From: Agromyces salentinus
GTDB taxonomy: Bacteria > Actinomycetota > Actinomycetes > Actinomycetales > Microbacteriaceae
Length of the DNA: 49,703 nucleotides
NCBI RefSeq assembly: GCF_009749395.1
Contig: NZ_WBIR01000025.1
Span: 1 to 49,703, forward strand
Direction: 5' to 3'
Below are positions 32,710-40,700 of this stretch, one piece after another (position 1 is the first letter of the stretch; the number at the start of each line of letters is the position of its first letter). Below the pieces are notes generated by a model. That model had not been told where the DNA came from and made no database searches. It worked only from the letters and a program-made list of their open reading frames with translations. A program made the position numbers and the translations under genes.

Positions 32710-35700
32710 TCACTTCGCGACCGTCACCGTGATCGGCGCGCTCGCCGTGACGCCGGCCGCGTTGCGGAACTCGACCGTGTACTCGTAGGCGCCCTTCGGC
32801 TTGCCGGCGACCGCGAGCGTCGCGCGCTGCGCGCTCGGGGTGGATGCCGCCAGCTCGCCCTCCTCGATCACGACGCCGTCCTCGAGGAAGGCGTACGAGG
32901 TCGCGTTCTGGCCCCACCAGAGGTTCGCCGTGACGGTGTAGCGGCCGTCGCGGTCGCGGTTGTCGTGGCTCAGCACGGCCTTCGCGGGGTTCGCGTCCCG
33001 CACCTTGACCGTGAGCGGCTTCGTCGCGGTCGTGCCCTTCGAGTTCAGGAGCTCCCCGACGAAGGTGTAGTCGCCGTTCCCGAGCCCCTCCACCGGCACG
33101 ACCACGCGCTGGGCCTGCGGCGTGTGCGGTTGCAGCGACGCGGTGTGCACGAGTTCACCGTCCCGGTAGAGCTTGAACAGGCTCGCGTTCTCGCCCCACC
33201 AGAGGTTCATCGTGACGTCGAAGTCGCCGTCGTGCAGGCCGGTGTCCCACCCGTTGTTCGAGGAGAGCACCCCGGCGCCCGGTGCGGCGGTGGCGCCGTC
33301 GTCGGTCGGCACCTCCGGCTCGGTGGGGAACATGGCCGTGGCCAGCGGCGTCACCGTGAGGGAGACGAGCTCGGCCGTGCCGCCCTCGGCCCACAGCCCG
33401 AGGTCGTCGGCGCCCGCGTTCGGGAACACCTGGTCGGTGATCGTCGTGCGGCCGTCGGCCGAGAAGACCTCGACCGAGGACCGGTCGACGTACACCGTGA
33501 CGGAGAGCCGGCCGTCCTCGAGCGCGACGGGTGCGTCGTCGAGCGAGGCGAACGCGGGGTGGAAGTCCGTGTTGCCCGAGTCGCGGCGGTCGACGAAGAG
33601 TCGGCCGTCGTCGGCGTCGTAGCCGATACGGGTCGACGCCTCGCCGTCGCCGAGCACGCTGAAGCCGAACGAGTCGGCGTCGCCCGGCTCGAACACGGCG
33701 TCGACCTTCAGCACGTCGCCCGCGATCTCGTCGAGCGTCGCCGCGCCCTCCTCGATGTCGCGCGCGCCGAGGGTCACCGCGTCATGCGTTCGCTCGAGGC
33801 CCTCGAACTCGGGGACGACCCGCTGCACGAGACGCGGACCGCGGTCGGTCGACGCGAGGGCGACCTCGCGCGGCAGCGCCATGGCGCTGCGCCACGATCC
33901 CGTGGGGATGTCGTTCGCGTAGTCCCAGTTGTTCATCCAGCCGAGCATGACCCGCCGGTCGTCGGGCGCGTTCGAGAACGAGACGGTCGCGTAGTAGTCC
34001 TTGCCCCAGTCGAGCCAGTCGTAGCCCTCGATGCGCGGTGCGGCCGCGGCATCCGAGAACATCACCTGGTCGACGAGCACGTGACCCCAGCCGAACCGGT
34101 TGTTGTCCACGATGCGAACGGATGCCTCGCGGCCGGCGAACTCCGCGACGTCCCAGCTCACCCAGTCGAGGCTCTCGCTGTTGCGTCCGGTCGCCGTGCG
34201 CACGACCTCGCCGTCGACGACGAGGTTGACGGAGGTCTCCTCGGATCGCGGCAGCGCCGCCTCGGCGCCGAGCACGAGGTGGTCCAGGGTGAGATGACCC
34301 CAGCCGCCGTTCGTGTCGTCGTGCAGCTGGAACTGCGCGTCGCGGCCGGCGAACTCCGAGACATCCCAGGCCTTCCAGTTGAGGGCGCCGCCGTCGGCGC
34401 CCGTGGCGGTGCGCACGACCTCGCCGTCGACGAGGAGTCGGGCCTCGAGCGTGCCGTCGAGTCGCTTGCCGCCGCCGAGGAGGAAGGACAGGTGATCCTC
34501 GCCGGGCTGGATGGCGAAGGCCGGCGACGTGAGGTCGCCGAGGTTGTCGTCGCCCTTCGGCCCGGATTCGAAGGTGTTGATCCGCTTCTGCCCGAGGTAG
34601 TAGTCGCCGCCCTGCGTGGAGGGGCTGCGAGTCGGGTCGGTCGCGAAGTCGCCGGTGGCCTGCCAGCCGGTGTCGGCCAGGGTGGTGCCGTCGGGGAACT
34701 CGAAGCCGTCGAAGAGCAGGCGCCCGGCGGGCGCGTCGTTGTCGAGTCGCGTGCCGTCGACGTGCGGGTGATTTCCGCCGCCGACGAGCAGGTTCACGTA
34801 CGGATCCGCGATCGTGAAGGCCGGGGACTCGACCGTGCCGACGGGCCAGTCGAAGTCGTTGAACCCGTTGACGAGCCCGGCGCCGACGTAGCCGCTGACG
34901 ATGTTCTGGCCGGGCAGGGTGCCCGCGGCCGGGGCATCCGCGAAGGGCCCGTTCTTCCAGTTGCCGGGTTCGTTCGCGACGGTCCACCCGTCGTAGGTGC
35001 CGTCGTCGAACCCGGCGAAGACCTCGCCGGCGGGCAGCGCGTCATCCGTGACCGTGCTCTCGGACGTGAAGGTGGTGCCGTCGAAGTCGCCCACGAAGTA
35101 CTGGCCGCCCGAACCGCCGGCGACGCTGCCCGGGTTGAGGTTCACGACGAGCACCCACTTCGTGTTCGCCGGGTCGCCGTCGACCGCGAGCGGGAAGAGG
35201 TCCGGGCACTCCCAGATGCCGCCGGTCGCGTTGGCCGGCCCGAAGTCGCTGAGGTGGGTCCAGGTCTTCAGGTCGTCGCTGCGCGAGAGCACCACCTGGT
35301 ACTGCAGCGCCTCGACGGCCGCCATGACCCAGTAGGACTCGCCCGTCTCGGGGTTCGTGTACCGAAACACCTTGGGGTCGCGGAAGTTGGCCGACCCCCG
35401 GTCGTAGACGGGGTTGCCCTCGTACTTGGTCCAGGTCTGCCCGTGATCGGTGCTGTACGCGAGCGACTGCGCCTGGCGGCCGGCGAGCGTGGGATGCGCC
35501 GCCGTGTACGCGCTCGTGTAGATCGCGATCATGGGCGGGTTCTCGGCCGTGCCGAACCCGCTCGTGTTCTCCTCGTCGACCACGATCGAGCCCGAGAAGA
35601 TGTCCTCGATCGCGACGCCGTCGGCGTCGAACGTCTGGGGGATGGCGAGCGGCTGCTCCTCCCAGTGCGCGAGGTCGTCGCTCGTGGCGTGACCCCAGCT

Positions 35701-35961
35701 CATGTTGCCCCAACGGGTGCCGGAGGGGTTGTGCTGGAAGAACAGGTGCCACGTGCCGTCCTCGTAGACGAGCCCGTTGGGATCGTTCATCCAGTTGCGC
35801 TCGGGGGAGAAGTGCACCGCCGGACGGTACTGCTCGGTGGCCGGGTCGGGTGCGGGGTCATCGGCGGATGCCGCCGTGGCCGGGCCTCCGAGGAGGGAGG
35901 CGCTGAGTGCGGCGATGGCGGCGATCGCCGCCGCCAGCCCCCGCGTTGATATCGTCGTCAT
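32710..35961 (-). CDS. Secreted multidomain GH32 fructanase (levanase/inulinase type)
   Basis: This protein of about 1083 residues has a signal peptide (residues 1-31). The GH32 propeller carries NWMNDPNG with nucleophile D60, FRDPKVF with D195, and ECPDLF with acid/base E251. At about residue 315 the propeller is interrupted by some 325 residues with two related beta-rich modules, and it resumes at DWLDWGKDYYATVSF. The GH32 beta-sandwich follows, then two C-terminal repeats with NLWWGENAS/NLWWGQNAT motifs, probably carbohydrate binding. It should release fructose from fructans or sucrose outside the cell. Start at ATG 35961 (AAAGG upstream); GTG 35982 and ATG 35979 are alternatives. Its promoter carries the LacI-type operator. 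Confidence 0.93.
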   Translation of the reverse strand: MTTISTRGLAAAIAAIAALSASLLGGPATAASADDPAPDPATEQYRPAVHFSPERNWMNDPNGLVYEDGTWHLFFQHNPSGTRWGNMSWGHATSDDLAHWEEQPLAIPQTFDADGVAIEDIFSGSIVVDEENTSGFGTAENPPMIAIYTSAYTAAHPTLAGRQAQSLAYSTDHGQTWTKYEGNPVYDRGSANFRDPKVFRYTNPETGESYWVMAAVEALQYQVVLSRSDDLKTWTHLSDFGPANATGGIWECPDLFPLAVDGDPANTKWVLVVNLNPGSVAGGSGGQYFVGDFDGTTFTSESTVTDDALPAGEVFAGFDDGTYDGWTVANEPGNWKNGPFADAPAAGTLPGQNIVSGYVGAGLVNGFNDFDWPVGTVESPAFTIADPYVNLLVGGGNHPHVDGTRLDNDAPAGRLLFDGFEFPDGTTLADTGWQATGDFATDPTRSPSTQGGDYYLGQKRINTFESGPKGDDNLGDLTSPAFAIQPGEDHLSFLLGGGKRLDGTLEARLLVDGEVVRTATGADGGALNWKAWDVSEFAGRDAQFQLHDDTNGGWGHLTLDHLVLGAEAALPRSEETSVNLVVDGEVVRTATGRNSESLDWVSWDVAEFAGREASVRIVDNNRFGWGHVLVDQVMFSDAAAAPRIEGYDWLDWGKDYYATVSFSNAPDDRRVMLGWMNNWDYANDIPTGSWRSAMALPREVALASTDRGPRLVQRVVPEFEGLERTHDAVTLGARDIEEGAATLDEIAGDVLKVDAVFEPGDADSFGFSVLGDGEASTRIGYDADDGRLFVDRRDSGNTDFHPAFASLDDAPVALEDGRLSVTVYVDRSSVEVFSADGRTTITDQVFPNAGADDLGLWAEGGTAELVSLTVTPLATAMFPTEPEVPTDDGATAAPGAGVLSSNNGWDTGLHDGDFDVTMNLWWGENASLFKLYRDGELVHTASLQPHTPQAQRVVVPVEGLGNGDYTFVGELLNSKGTTATKPLTVKVRDANPAKAVLSHDNRDRDGRYTVTANLWWGQNATSYAFLEDGVVIEEGELAASTPSAQRATLAVAGKPKGAYEYTVEFRNAAGVTASAPITVTVAK

Positions 35962-36001
35962 CGATCGATCGCCTTTCATCACTTGGCTCTGAAGCGAGCC
36001 A

Positions 36002-36015
36002 TGACATCGTTGTCA
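36002..36015. promoter_or_regulatory. LacI-type operator copy 1 (fructanase)
   Basis: TGACATCGTTGTCA lies 41-54 bp upstream of the fructanase start, just downstream of its -10. The same 14-mer recurs at 38352-38365 and a variant at 38273-38286. Bound repressor would block initiation or early elongation. Confidence 0.8.
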
Positions 36016-36027
36016 GGTAGACGAGCG

Positions 36028-36057
36028 CGACATTACGCAGTGTCCGTCGGACATTGC
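36028..36057 (-). promoter_or_regulatory. Fructanase promoter
   Basis: On the minus strand TTGCAA (36052-36057) and TAATGT (about 36028-36033) are about 18 bp apart. A perfect palindrome TGTCCGTCGGACA (36041-36053) fills the spacer and may be a second regulator site. Confidence 0.55.
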
Positions 36058-36108
36058 AAGCCCCCTCGGCGGGAGAAGGTCGGCCGCCCGGTCGGATGGC
36101 GGCCGGAC

Positions 36109-36174
36109 GCCGGCCAGACGCCGGCCAGTCACCGGTCAGTCGCCGGCCAGTCATCCGTCAATCGCCGGCCAGCT
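36109..36174. repeat. 11-bp tandem repeat, six copies
   Basis: The unit GCCGGCCAGTC and its variants start at 36109, 36120, 36131, 36142, 36153 and 36164 with an exact 11-bp period, close to one helical turn. They lie between the PfkB stop and the fructanase promoter. It could be a phased protein-binding array or a structured spacer. Confidence 0.85.
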
Positions 36175-36197
36175 GACGAGGGCTGGCCGCGCCGCGG

Positions 36198-37181
36198 TCA
36201 GCTGGCGAAGGCGGGCCCCGCCGACGGCCGGCGGAGCAGGGCACCCTCCCGGCGGACGGTCGCCGCGGCGATCTCCATGGCTTCACCGAGCGCGGCCGAC
36301 CACGCGGCATCCGACCGCGGCATCCCGTCGACGGCGATGCGGTGCACGACGGCCGAGAGCGTCGCGTCGCCGGCACCCATCGTGTCGATCACCGGCCCCG
36401 GCAGGTCGACGATGCCCGTGCGCACCACGAGGTGGCCGTGGTGCACGCGGGCGCCCTCCCGGCCCTCGGTGGCCAGGACGGCGGGCCCGGATGCTCCGGG
36501 GTCGTCGCCCGATCGGAGCCGCGCGACGAACGCGTCGAGCGGGGCCTCGAGGAGGAGCTCCGCGTCCTCGTCGCCGACCTTGACGAGCAGTGCCTCGCTC
36601 GCGAGCCGCTCGAACCCGGCCAGGAACCGGGCGCGGTCGTGCATCATGCCGGCGCGCGGATTCGCGTCGATGACCAGCCGGTCGTGGGGCCGCTCGACGG
36701 CTGCGCGCAGCTCGGCCGCCTGGTCGACGTCGTCGAAGGGGAAGCAGCTCACGACGACCAGGTCGGCTGCGTCCAGCGCCGCGCGGGCGTCGTCGCCGAA
36801 CGAGATGCGCCTGGCCTTCGCGGCATCGTTGAACTCGTACCTCGGCTCACCGCCGTCGCTGCGGTCGGAGACCGCCCGCGACGTGCCGAAGGGCGACGGG
36901 CTCGCGACCAGTCGCACCCGGTGGTCGGCGAGGTACCGGCGGATGCGATCGCCCGGCTCGTCGTCGCCGAGCATCGCGAGCAGGGTCACGTCCTCGCCGA
37001 GGAGTGCGAGCCCGACCGCGACGTTGAGCGCGGCGCCGCCGACGAACTCGCGGGCACCCGACGGCCCGCGCAGTTCGTCGATGAGGGCGTCGCCGATGAC
37101 CACGACGCGCGGCCTTCGCGCGTCGACTCCGGAGCCGGCTGCCGCGTCGCGCGTGGTGTCGGCCGCCGTGTCGCGCGTCAT
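36198..37181 (-). CDS. PfkB-family sugar kinase (probable fructokinase)
   Basis: This 327-residue ribokinase-fold enzyme has the N-terminal GGAALNVAVGLALLG substrate motif (about residues 48-62) and the C-terminal DTMGAGDATLSA block with GAGD at 269-272 and catalytic base D272. It phosphorylates a sugar with ATP; fructose is the likely substrate from the adjoining fructanase and sugar importer. The ATG at 37181 overlaps the LacI stop (ATGA), so its translation is coupled to the regulator. An Ala/Asp-rich N-terminal extension of about 22 residues precedes the fold. Confidence 0.9.
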   Translation of the reverse strand: MTRDTAADTTRDAAAGSGVDARRPRVVVIGDALIDELRGPSGAREFVGGAALNVAVGLALLGEDVTLLAMLGDDEPGDRIRRYLADHRVRLVASPSPFGTSRAVSDRSDGGEPRYEFNDAAKARRISFGDDARAALDAADLVVVSCFPFDDVDQAAELRAAVERPHDRLVIDANPRAGMMHDRARFLAGFERLASEALLVKVGDEDAELLLEAPLDAFVARLRSGDDPGASGPAVLATEGREGARVHHGHLVVRTGIVDLPGPVIDTMGAGDATLSAVVHRIAVDGMPRSDAAWSAALGEAMEIAAATVRREGALLRRPSAGPAFAS

Positions 37182-38287
37182 CGGGCGCTCACCCGGGGCG
37201 GCAGTTCGCCGCTCCCGCGCTCGACGAGTCGGGTGGGCACGATGATGCGCTCCGCCGGGGACTCGTCGCCGTCGAGGCGGGCGAAGACGCGCTCCGCTGC
37301 AAGGCGGCCGATGGCGTGCGGGTCCTGCGCGACGACGGTCACGCCCGGGACGAGCAGGTCGCCGAGGGGAACGTCGTCGAAGCCCACGAGAGCGACGTCG
37401 AGGTGGCGGTCCAGCTCGCGCAGCGCGCGGATCACCCCGATGGTGACGAGGTTCTGGGCGCTGAAGATCGCGGTGGGCGGCTCATCGGCGTCGAAGAGCG
37501 CCAGCGTCGCGAGCCTGGCGGTCTCCTCGTCGTGGAGGCCCTCGACGACGGGCGCATCACCCGTCGCGATGCCCGCGCGACCGAGCTCGTCGAGGAAGCC
37601 GCGCCGACGCTCCTGCGCGGTGCGGATGTCGTGCCGGTCGCCCAGGTACGCGAGGCGACGGTGCCCGTGCGAGATGAGGTGGCGCGTCGCGAGCGCGGCG
37701 CCCGCCGTGTTGTCGCTCACGACGGAGTCGGAGGTGACGCCCGCGGGCTGCCGGTCGACGAAGACCACCGGCGTGCCGCGTCGCAGCTCGGGGGCGAGGT
37801 AGGCCTGGTCCTCGGAGGCGGTGGTGAGGATGAGTCCGTCGACCCGGCGGCGAAGGAACGCCGAGACGGCCGCCTGCTCGCGTTCGGGGTCGTCGTCGAG
37901 GCTCGAGGCGAAGACGGCGACGCCGCGGGCGAGCGCGGCGTCCTCGACCGCCCGGTGCACGGCGCCCGCGAACGGGTTGTCGACGCTGCCCACGAGCAGC
38001 CCGAGGGTGCGGGTGCGGCCGTCGGCCCGCCGGAGGTTGCCGGCGTGCAGGTCGGGTTCGTAGTCGAGCGATCGTGCCGCCCTCATCACCCGTTCGATGG
38101 TCGCGGCCGACACGTTGGGCTCGCCGTTGATGACCCGGGAGACGGTCTTCACGCCGACTCCCGCCAAGGTGGCGACATGTCGCATCGTCGGCCGGGCCCG
38201 GGAGCGGGCATCGACCGGGAGGGACTCGTCGGTGCGCCCGGCGGCGGTCTCGACCGGCGTCGGTTCCGCGTCTGACAACGGTGTCAC
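37178..38287 (-). CDS. LacI-family transcriptional repressor
   Basis: This 369-residue LacI/GalR regulator has a helix-turn-helix at about residues 36-56 (RHVATLAGVGVKTVSRVING) and a periplasmic-binding-like effector domain. GTG at 38287 is preferred: GGAGATCAAATC sits in front, and the longer reading (to 38335) would run through the overlapping promoters. A 35-residue Asp/Glu/Arg tail precedes the HTH, longer than usual. An operator copy (38273-38286) lies in its first five codons, so autorepression is likely. It should control the fructanase and transporter; fructose or a fructose phosphate is the probable inducer. Coupled to the PfkB gene by an ATGA overlap. Confidence 0.92.
   Translation of the reverse strand: MTPLSDAEPTPVETAAGRTDESLPVDARSRARPTMRHVATLAGVGVKTVSRVINGEPNVSAATIERVMRAARSLDYEPDLHAGNLRRADGRTRTLGLLVGSVDNPFAGAVHRAVEDAALARGVAVFASSLDDDPEREQAAVSAFLRRRVDGLILTTASEDQAYLAPELRRGTPVVFVDRQPAGVTSDSVVSDNTAGAALATRHLISHGHRRLAYLGDRHDIRTAQERRRGFLDELGRAGIATGDAPVVEGLHDEETARLATLALFDADEPPTAIFSAQNLVTIGVIRALRELDRHLDVALVGFDDVPLGDLLVPGVTVVAQDPHAIGRLAAERVFARLDGDESPAERIIVPTRLVERGSGELPPRVSAR
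38273..38286. promoter_or_regulatory. LacI-type operator copy 2 (inside lacI-type gene start)
   Basis: TGACAACGGTGTCA lies within codons 1-5 of the repressor gene. It shares TGACA-N4-TGTCA with the other two copies. Confidence 0.7.
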
Positions 38288-38315
38288 GATTTGATCTCCA
38301 ATGTGCGGTGTCGGC

Positions 38316-38345
38316 TTGACTATACACACGGGCATGGGCTAGACC
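38316..38345 (+). promoter_or_regulatory. Sugar ABC transporter promoter
   Basis: TTGACT (38316-38321) and TAGACC (38340-38345) are 18 bp apart on the plus strand. On the minus strand TATAGT (38319-38324) can serve the repressor, so the two promoters overlap back to back. Confidence 0.55.
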
Positions 38346-38351
38346 TAACGC

Positions 38352-38365
38352 TGACATCGTTGTCA
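38352..38365. promoter_or_regulatory. LacI-type operator copy 3 (ABC transporter)
   Basis: TGACATCGTTGTCA, base for base the same as the copy at 36002, lies 6 bp past the -10 of the transporter promoter. Confidence 0.8.
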
Positions 38366-38404
38366 ATGGGGCAACGTTTCCCACACACCAGAGGAGATTC
38401 ACCG

Positions 38405-39505
38405 ATGAATCACGCAGCACCCGGCGCCGTCCGGCGCCGCCTCATCGCAGCCGGCTCGCTCACGGCCGCCGCGGCACTCGCGTTCACCGGATGCGCCTCG
38501 TCGGGCGGCGACGCCGCCGGCGGAGCGAGCGGTGACGACACGATCGGCGTCTCGCTCATCGTCAAGACCACGACGAATCCGTTCTTCGTCGCCATGCAGG
38601 ACGGGGCGAAGGCCGCGGCCGAGGACCTCGGCGTCGAGCTCACGCTCGCGGCCGGCAAGGAGGACGGCGACGAGGATACCCAGATCCAGGCCGTCGAGAA
38701 CGCGATCTCGAAGGGCGACGCCGGCATCCTCATCACGCCGAACGGCCCCGGAGTCGAGGACGCGCTCGTGAAGGCCCGCGACGCGGGCCTCTACGTCATC
38801 GCCCTCGACACGCCGCCAGCCGACCCGGAAGCCGTGGACATCACCTTCGCCACGGACAACTTCGAGGCGGGCCAGCACATCGGCACGTGGACGGCCGCCA
38901 AGCTCGGCGGCGAGAAGGCGACGATCGCGATGATCGACCTCTTCGACGACAAGATCGTCTCCGTCGACGTGGCGCGCGACCAGGGCTTCCTCGACGGCAT
39001 GGGCATCGACCTCGCCGATGACGGCGCCAACGGCGACGAGGAGCCGACCGGCAGTTACAGCGGCGGCGACTACGAGATCGTCGGCAACGAGGCATCCCAG
39101 GGCGCCGAGGACGGCGGGCGCACCGCGGCCGAGACCCTGCTCTCGAAGAACCCCGACATCAACGTCGTCTACACGATCAACGAACCCGCCGCCTACGGCG
39201 CCTACGAGGCGTTCAAGGCCGCGGGCAAGGAGGACGGGCTCATCGTGGTCTCGGTCGACGGCGGCTGCGCCGGCATCGACGCCGTGCAGCAGGGCATGAT
39301 CGGCGCCACGAGCCAGCAGTACCCGGTCAAGATGGCCGAGCTCGGCGTGCAGGCGATCTTCGACCTCGTGGAGACCGGCACCTCGCCCGAGGTCTCCGAG
39401 GGCCTCGACTTCTTCAACACCGGCGTCGCCCTCGTCACCGACGACCCCCAGGACGGCGTCGAGTCGATCGACACCGCCGAGGGCGCCGACATCTGCTGGG
39501 GCTGA
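38405..39505 (+). CDS. Sugar ABC transporter substrate-binding lipoprotein
   Basis: This 366-residue exported protein has a signal peptide ending in LAFTGC (Cys30, lipobox) and a periplasmic-binding-protein type I fold. Motifs include VSLIVKTTTNPFFVAMQDGA, GILITPNGP and LYVIALDTPP. This is the ribose/fructose binding cluster; FrcB-like fructose binding is likely from context. AGAGGAGA lies before the ATG. It is the first gene of the plus-strand operon. A GC-rich hairpin follows its stop, which typically lets the binding protein be made in excess of the permease. Confidence 0.92.
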   Translation: MNHAAPGAVRRRLIAAGSLTAAAALAFTGCASSGGDAAGGASGDDTIGVSLIVKTTTNPFFVAMQDGAKAAAEDLGVELTLAAGKEDGDEDTQIQAVENAISKGDAGILITPNGPGVEDALVKARDAGLYVIALDTPPADPEAVDITFATDNFEAGQHIGTWTAAKLGGEKATIAMIDLFDDKIVSVDVARDQGFLDGMGIDLADDGANGDEEPTGSYSGGDYEIVGNEASQGAEDGGRTAAETLLSKNPDINVVYTINEPAAYGAYEAFKAAGKEDGLIVVSVDGGCAGIDAVQQGMIGATSQQYPVKMAELGVQAIFDLVETGTSPEVSEGLDFFNTGVALVTDDPQDGVESIDTAEGADICWG

Positions 39506-39540
39506 CCAGCGCCGCACGTCCGACGCGCCATGAGGCCGCG

Positions 39541-39574
39541 GTGAGCGGATGCCCCGCCAGGGACATCCGCTCAC
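39541..39574. terminator. Hairpin between binding protein and permease
   Basis: GTGAGCGGATG (39541-39551) pairs with CATCCGCTCAC (39564-39574); a further CCC/GGG extension follows after one mismatch, leaving a short loop. It probably acts as a partial terminator or mRNA stabiliser between the two genes. Confidence 0.6.
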
Positions 39575-39623
39575 CGGGAATCGAACCGCACGAACGCCCG
39601 CACCAACGAAATCGGAGCACCAC

Positions 39624-40700
39624 GTGAGTCACACGACCGCCTCGCCGACCCCGTCGGCGAATCGAACCCCAGAGGGCGAGCCGCCGACGTCGGCGCTCGA
39701 CCTGGCCGAGGAGTTCCTCGACCGCACCACGCCGCTGAGCCGCATCCGGAACACGCTGCACCGGTACCCGGCGATCAGCCCGGCCATCGTGCTCGCGCTC
39801 TCGATCATCGTGTTCGGCCTGCTGAACGAGCGGTTCCTCAACCCGGCGAACCTCTCGCTCATCACGCAGCAGGTCGCCGTGGTCGGCACGCTCGCCATCG
39901 CGCAGACGCTCATCATCCTCACCGCCGGCATCGACCTCTCGGTCGGCGCCGTCATGGTGCTGAGCTCGATGGTCACCGCGCAGACCACGGTGCACCTCGG
40001 CATCCCCGCCGTCATCGGCCTGCTGCTCGGCCTCCTCGTCGGACTCGGCGCCGGCGCCCTGAACGGCGTCCTCGTGACGAGGCTGAAGCTGCCACCCTTC
40101 ATCGTCACGCTCGGCACGCTGAACATCTTCATCGCGCTGACCCTGCTCTACTCGAGCGGCGCCACCGTGCGGGGCGGCGAGATGCCCGCCCTTCTCACGT
40201 GGACCGGCTCGGTCATCGCCCTGGGCGGAGTCAACATCACGGTCGGCGTCCTCATGATGCTCGTGCTCTACGTCGTGCTCGCGCTCATCCTGCAGAAGAC
40301 GGCCTGGGGCCGCCACGTGTACGCGGTCGGCGACGACCCCGAGGCCGCGCGCCTCGCCGGCATCCGGGTCAACCGAGTCCTGATGAGCGTCTACCTCGCC
40401 GCCGGCGCGATCCTCGCCATCGGCGCGTGGATCCAGATCGGGCGTACGAACGCGGCGTCGCCGAACGCCGGCGCCGACCTCAACCTGGACTCGATCACCG
40501 CCGTGGTGATCGGCGGCACGAGCCTCTTCGGCGGACGCGGCACCGTGTGGGGCACCCTGCTCGGCGCCCTCATCGTCGGCGTGTTCCGGAACGGCCTCTC
40601 GCTCGCCGGGCTCGACGTGCTCTGGCAGACCTTCGCGGTCGGCGTGCTCATCGTGGTCGCGGTCTCCGTCGACCAGTGGATCAGGAAGGTGCGGAAATGA
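39624..40700 (+). CDS. Sugar ABC transporter permease
   Basis: This 358-residue membrane protein of the branched ribose-type (RbsC/FrcC) permease family has about eight to ten hydrophobic segments. Its hallmarks are TAGIDLSVGAVMVLSSM, LPPFIVTLGTLNIF and the EAA-like region GDDPEAARLAGIRVNRV. The GTG start at 39624 has only GGAG about 8 nt upstream. The last codon and stop overlap the ATPase start (ATGA). It forms the channel for the sugar delivered by the preceding lipoprotein. Confidence 0.92.
   Translation: MSHTTASPTPSANRTPEGEPPTSALDLAEEFLDRTTPLSRIRNTLHRYPAISPAIVLALSIIVFGLLNERFLNPANLSLITQQVAVVGTLAIAQTLIILTAGIDLSVGAVMVLSSMVTAQTTVHLGIPAVIGLLLGLLVGLGAGALNGVLVTRLKLPPFIVTLGTLNIFIALTLLYSSGATVRGGEMPALLTWTGSVIALGGVNITVGVLMMLVLYVVLALILQKTAWGRHVYAVGDDPEAARLAGIRVNRVLMSVYLAAGAILAIGAWIQIGRTNAASPNAGADLNLDSITAVVIGGTSLFGGRGTVWGTLLGALIVGVFRNGLSLAGLDVLWQTFAVGVLIVVAVSVDQWIRKVRK

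Noticed and set aside
32632..35949. 1105-codon plus-strand frame opposite the fructanase
   Set aside because: The GH32 motifs, signal peptide, promoter and operator all belong to the minus strand.
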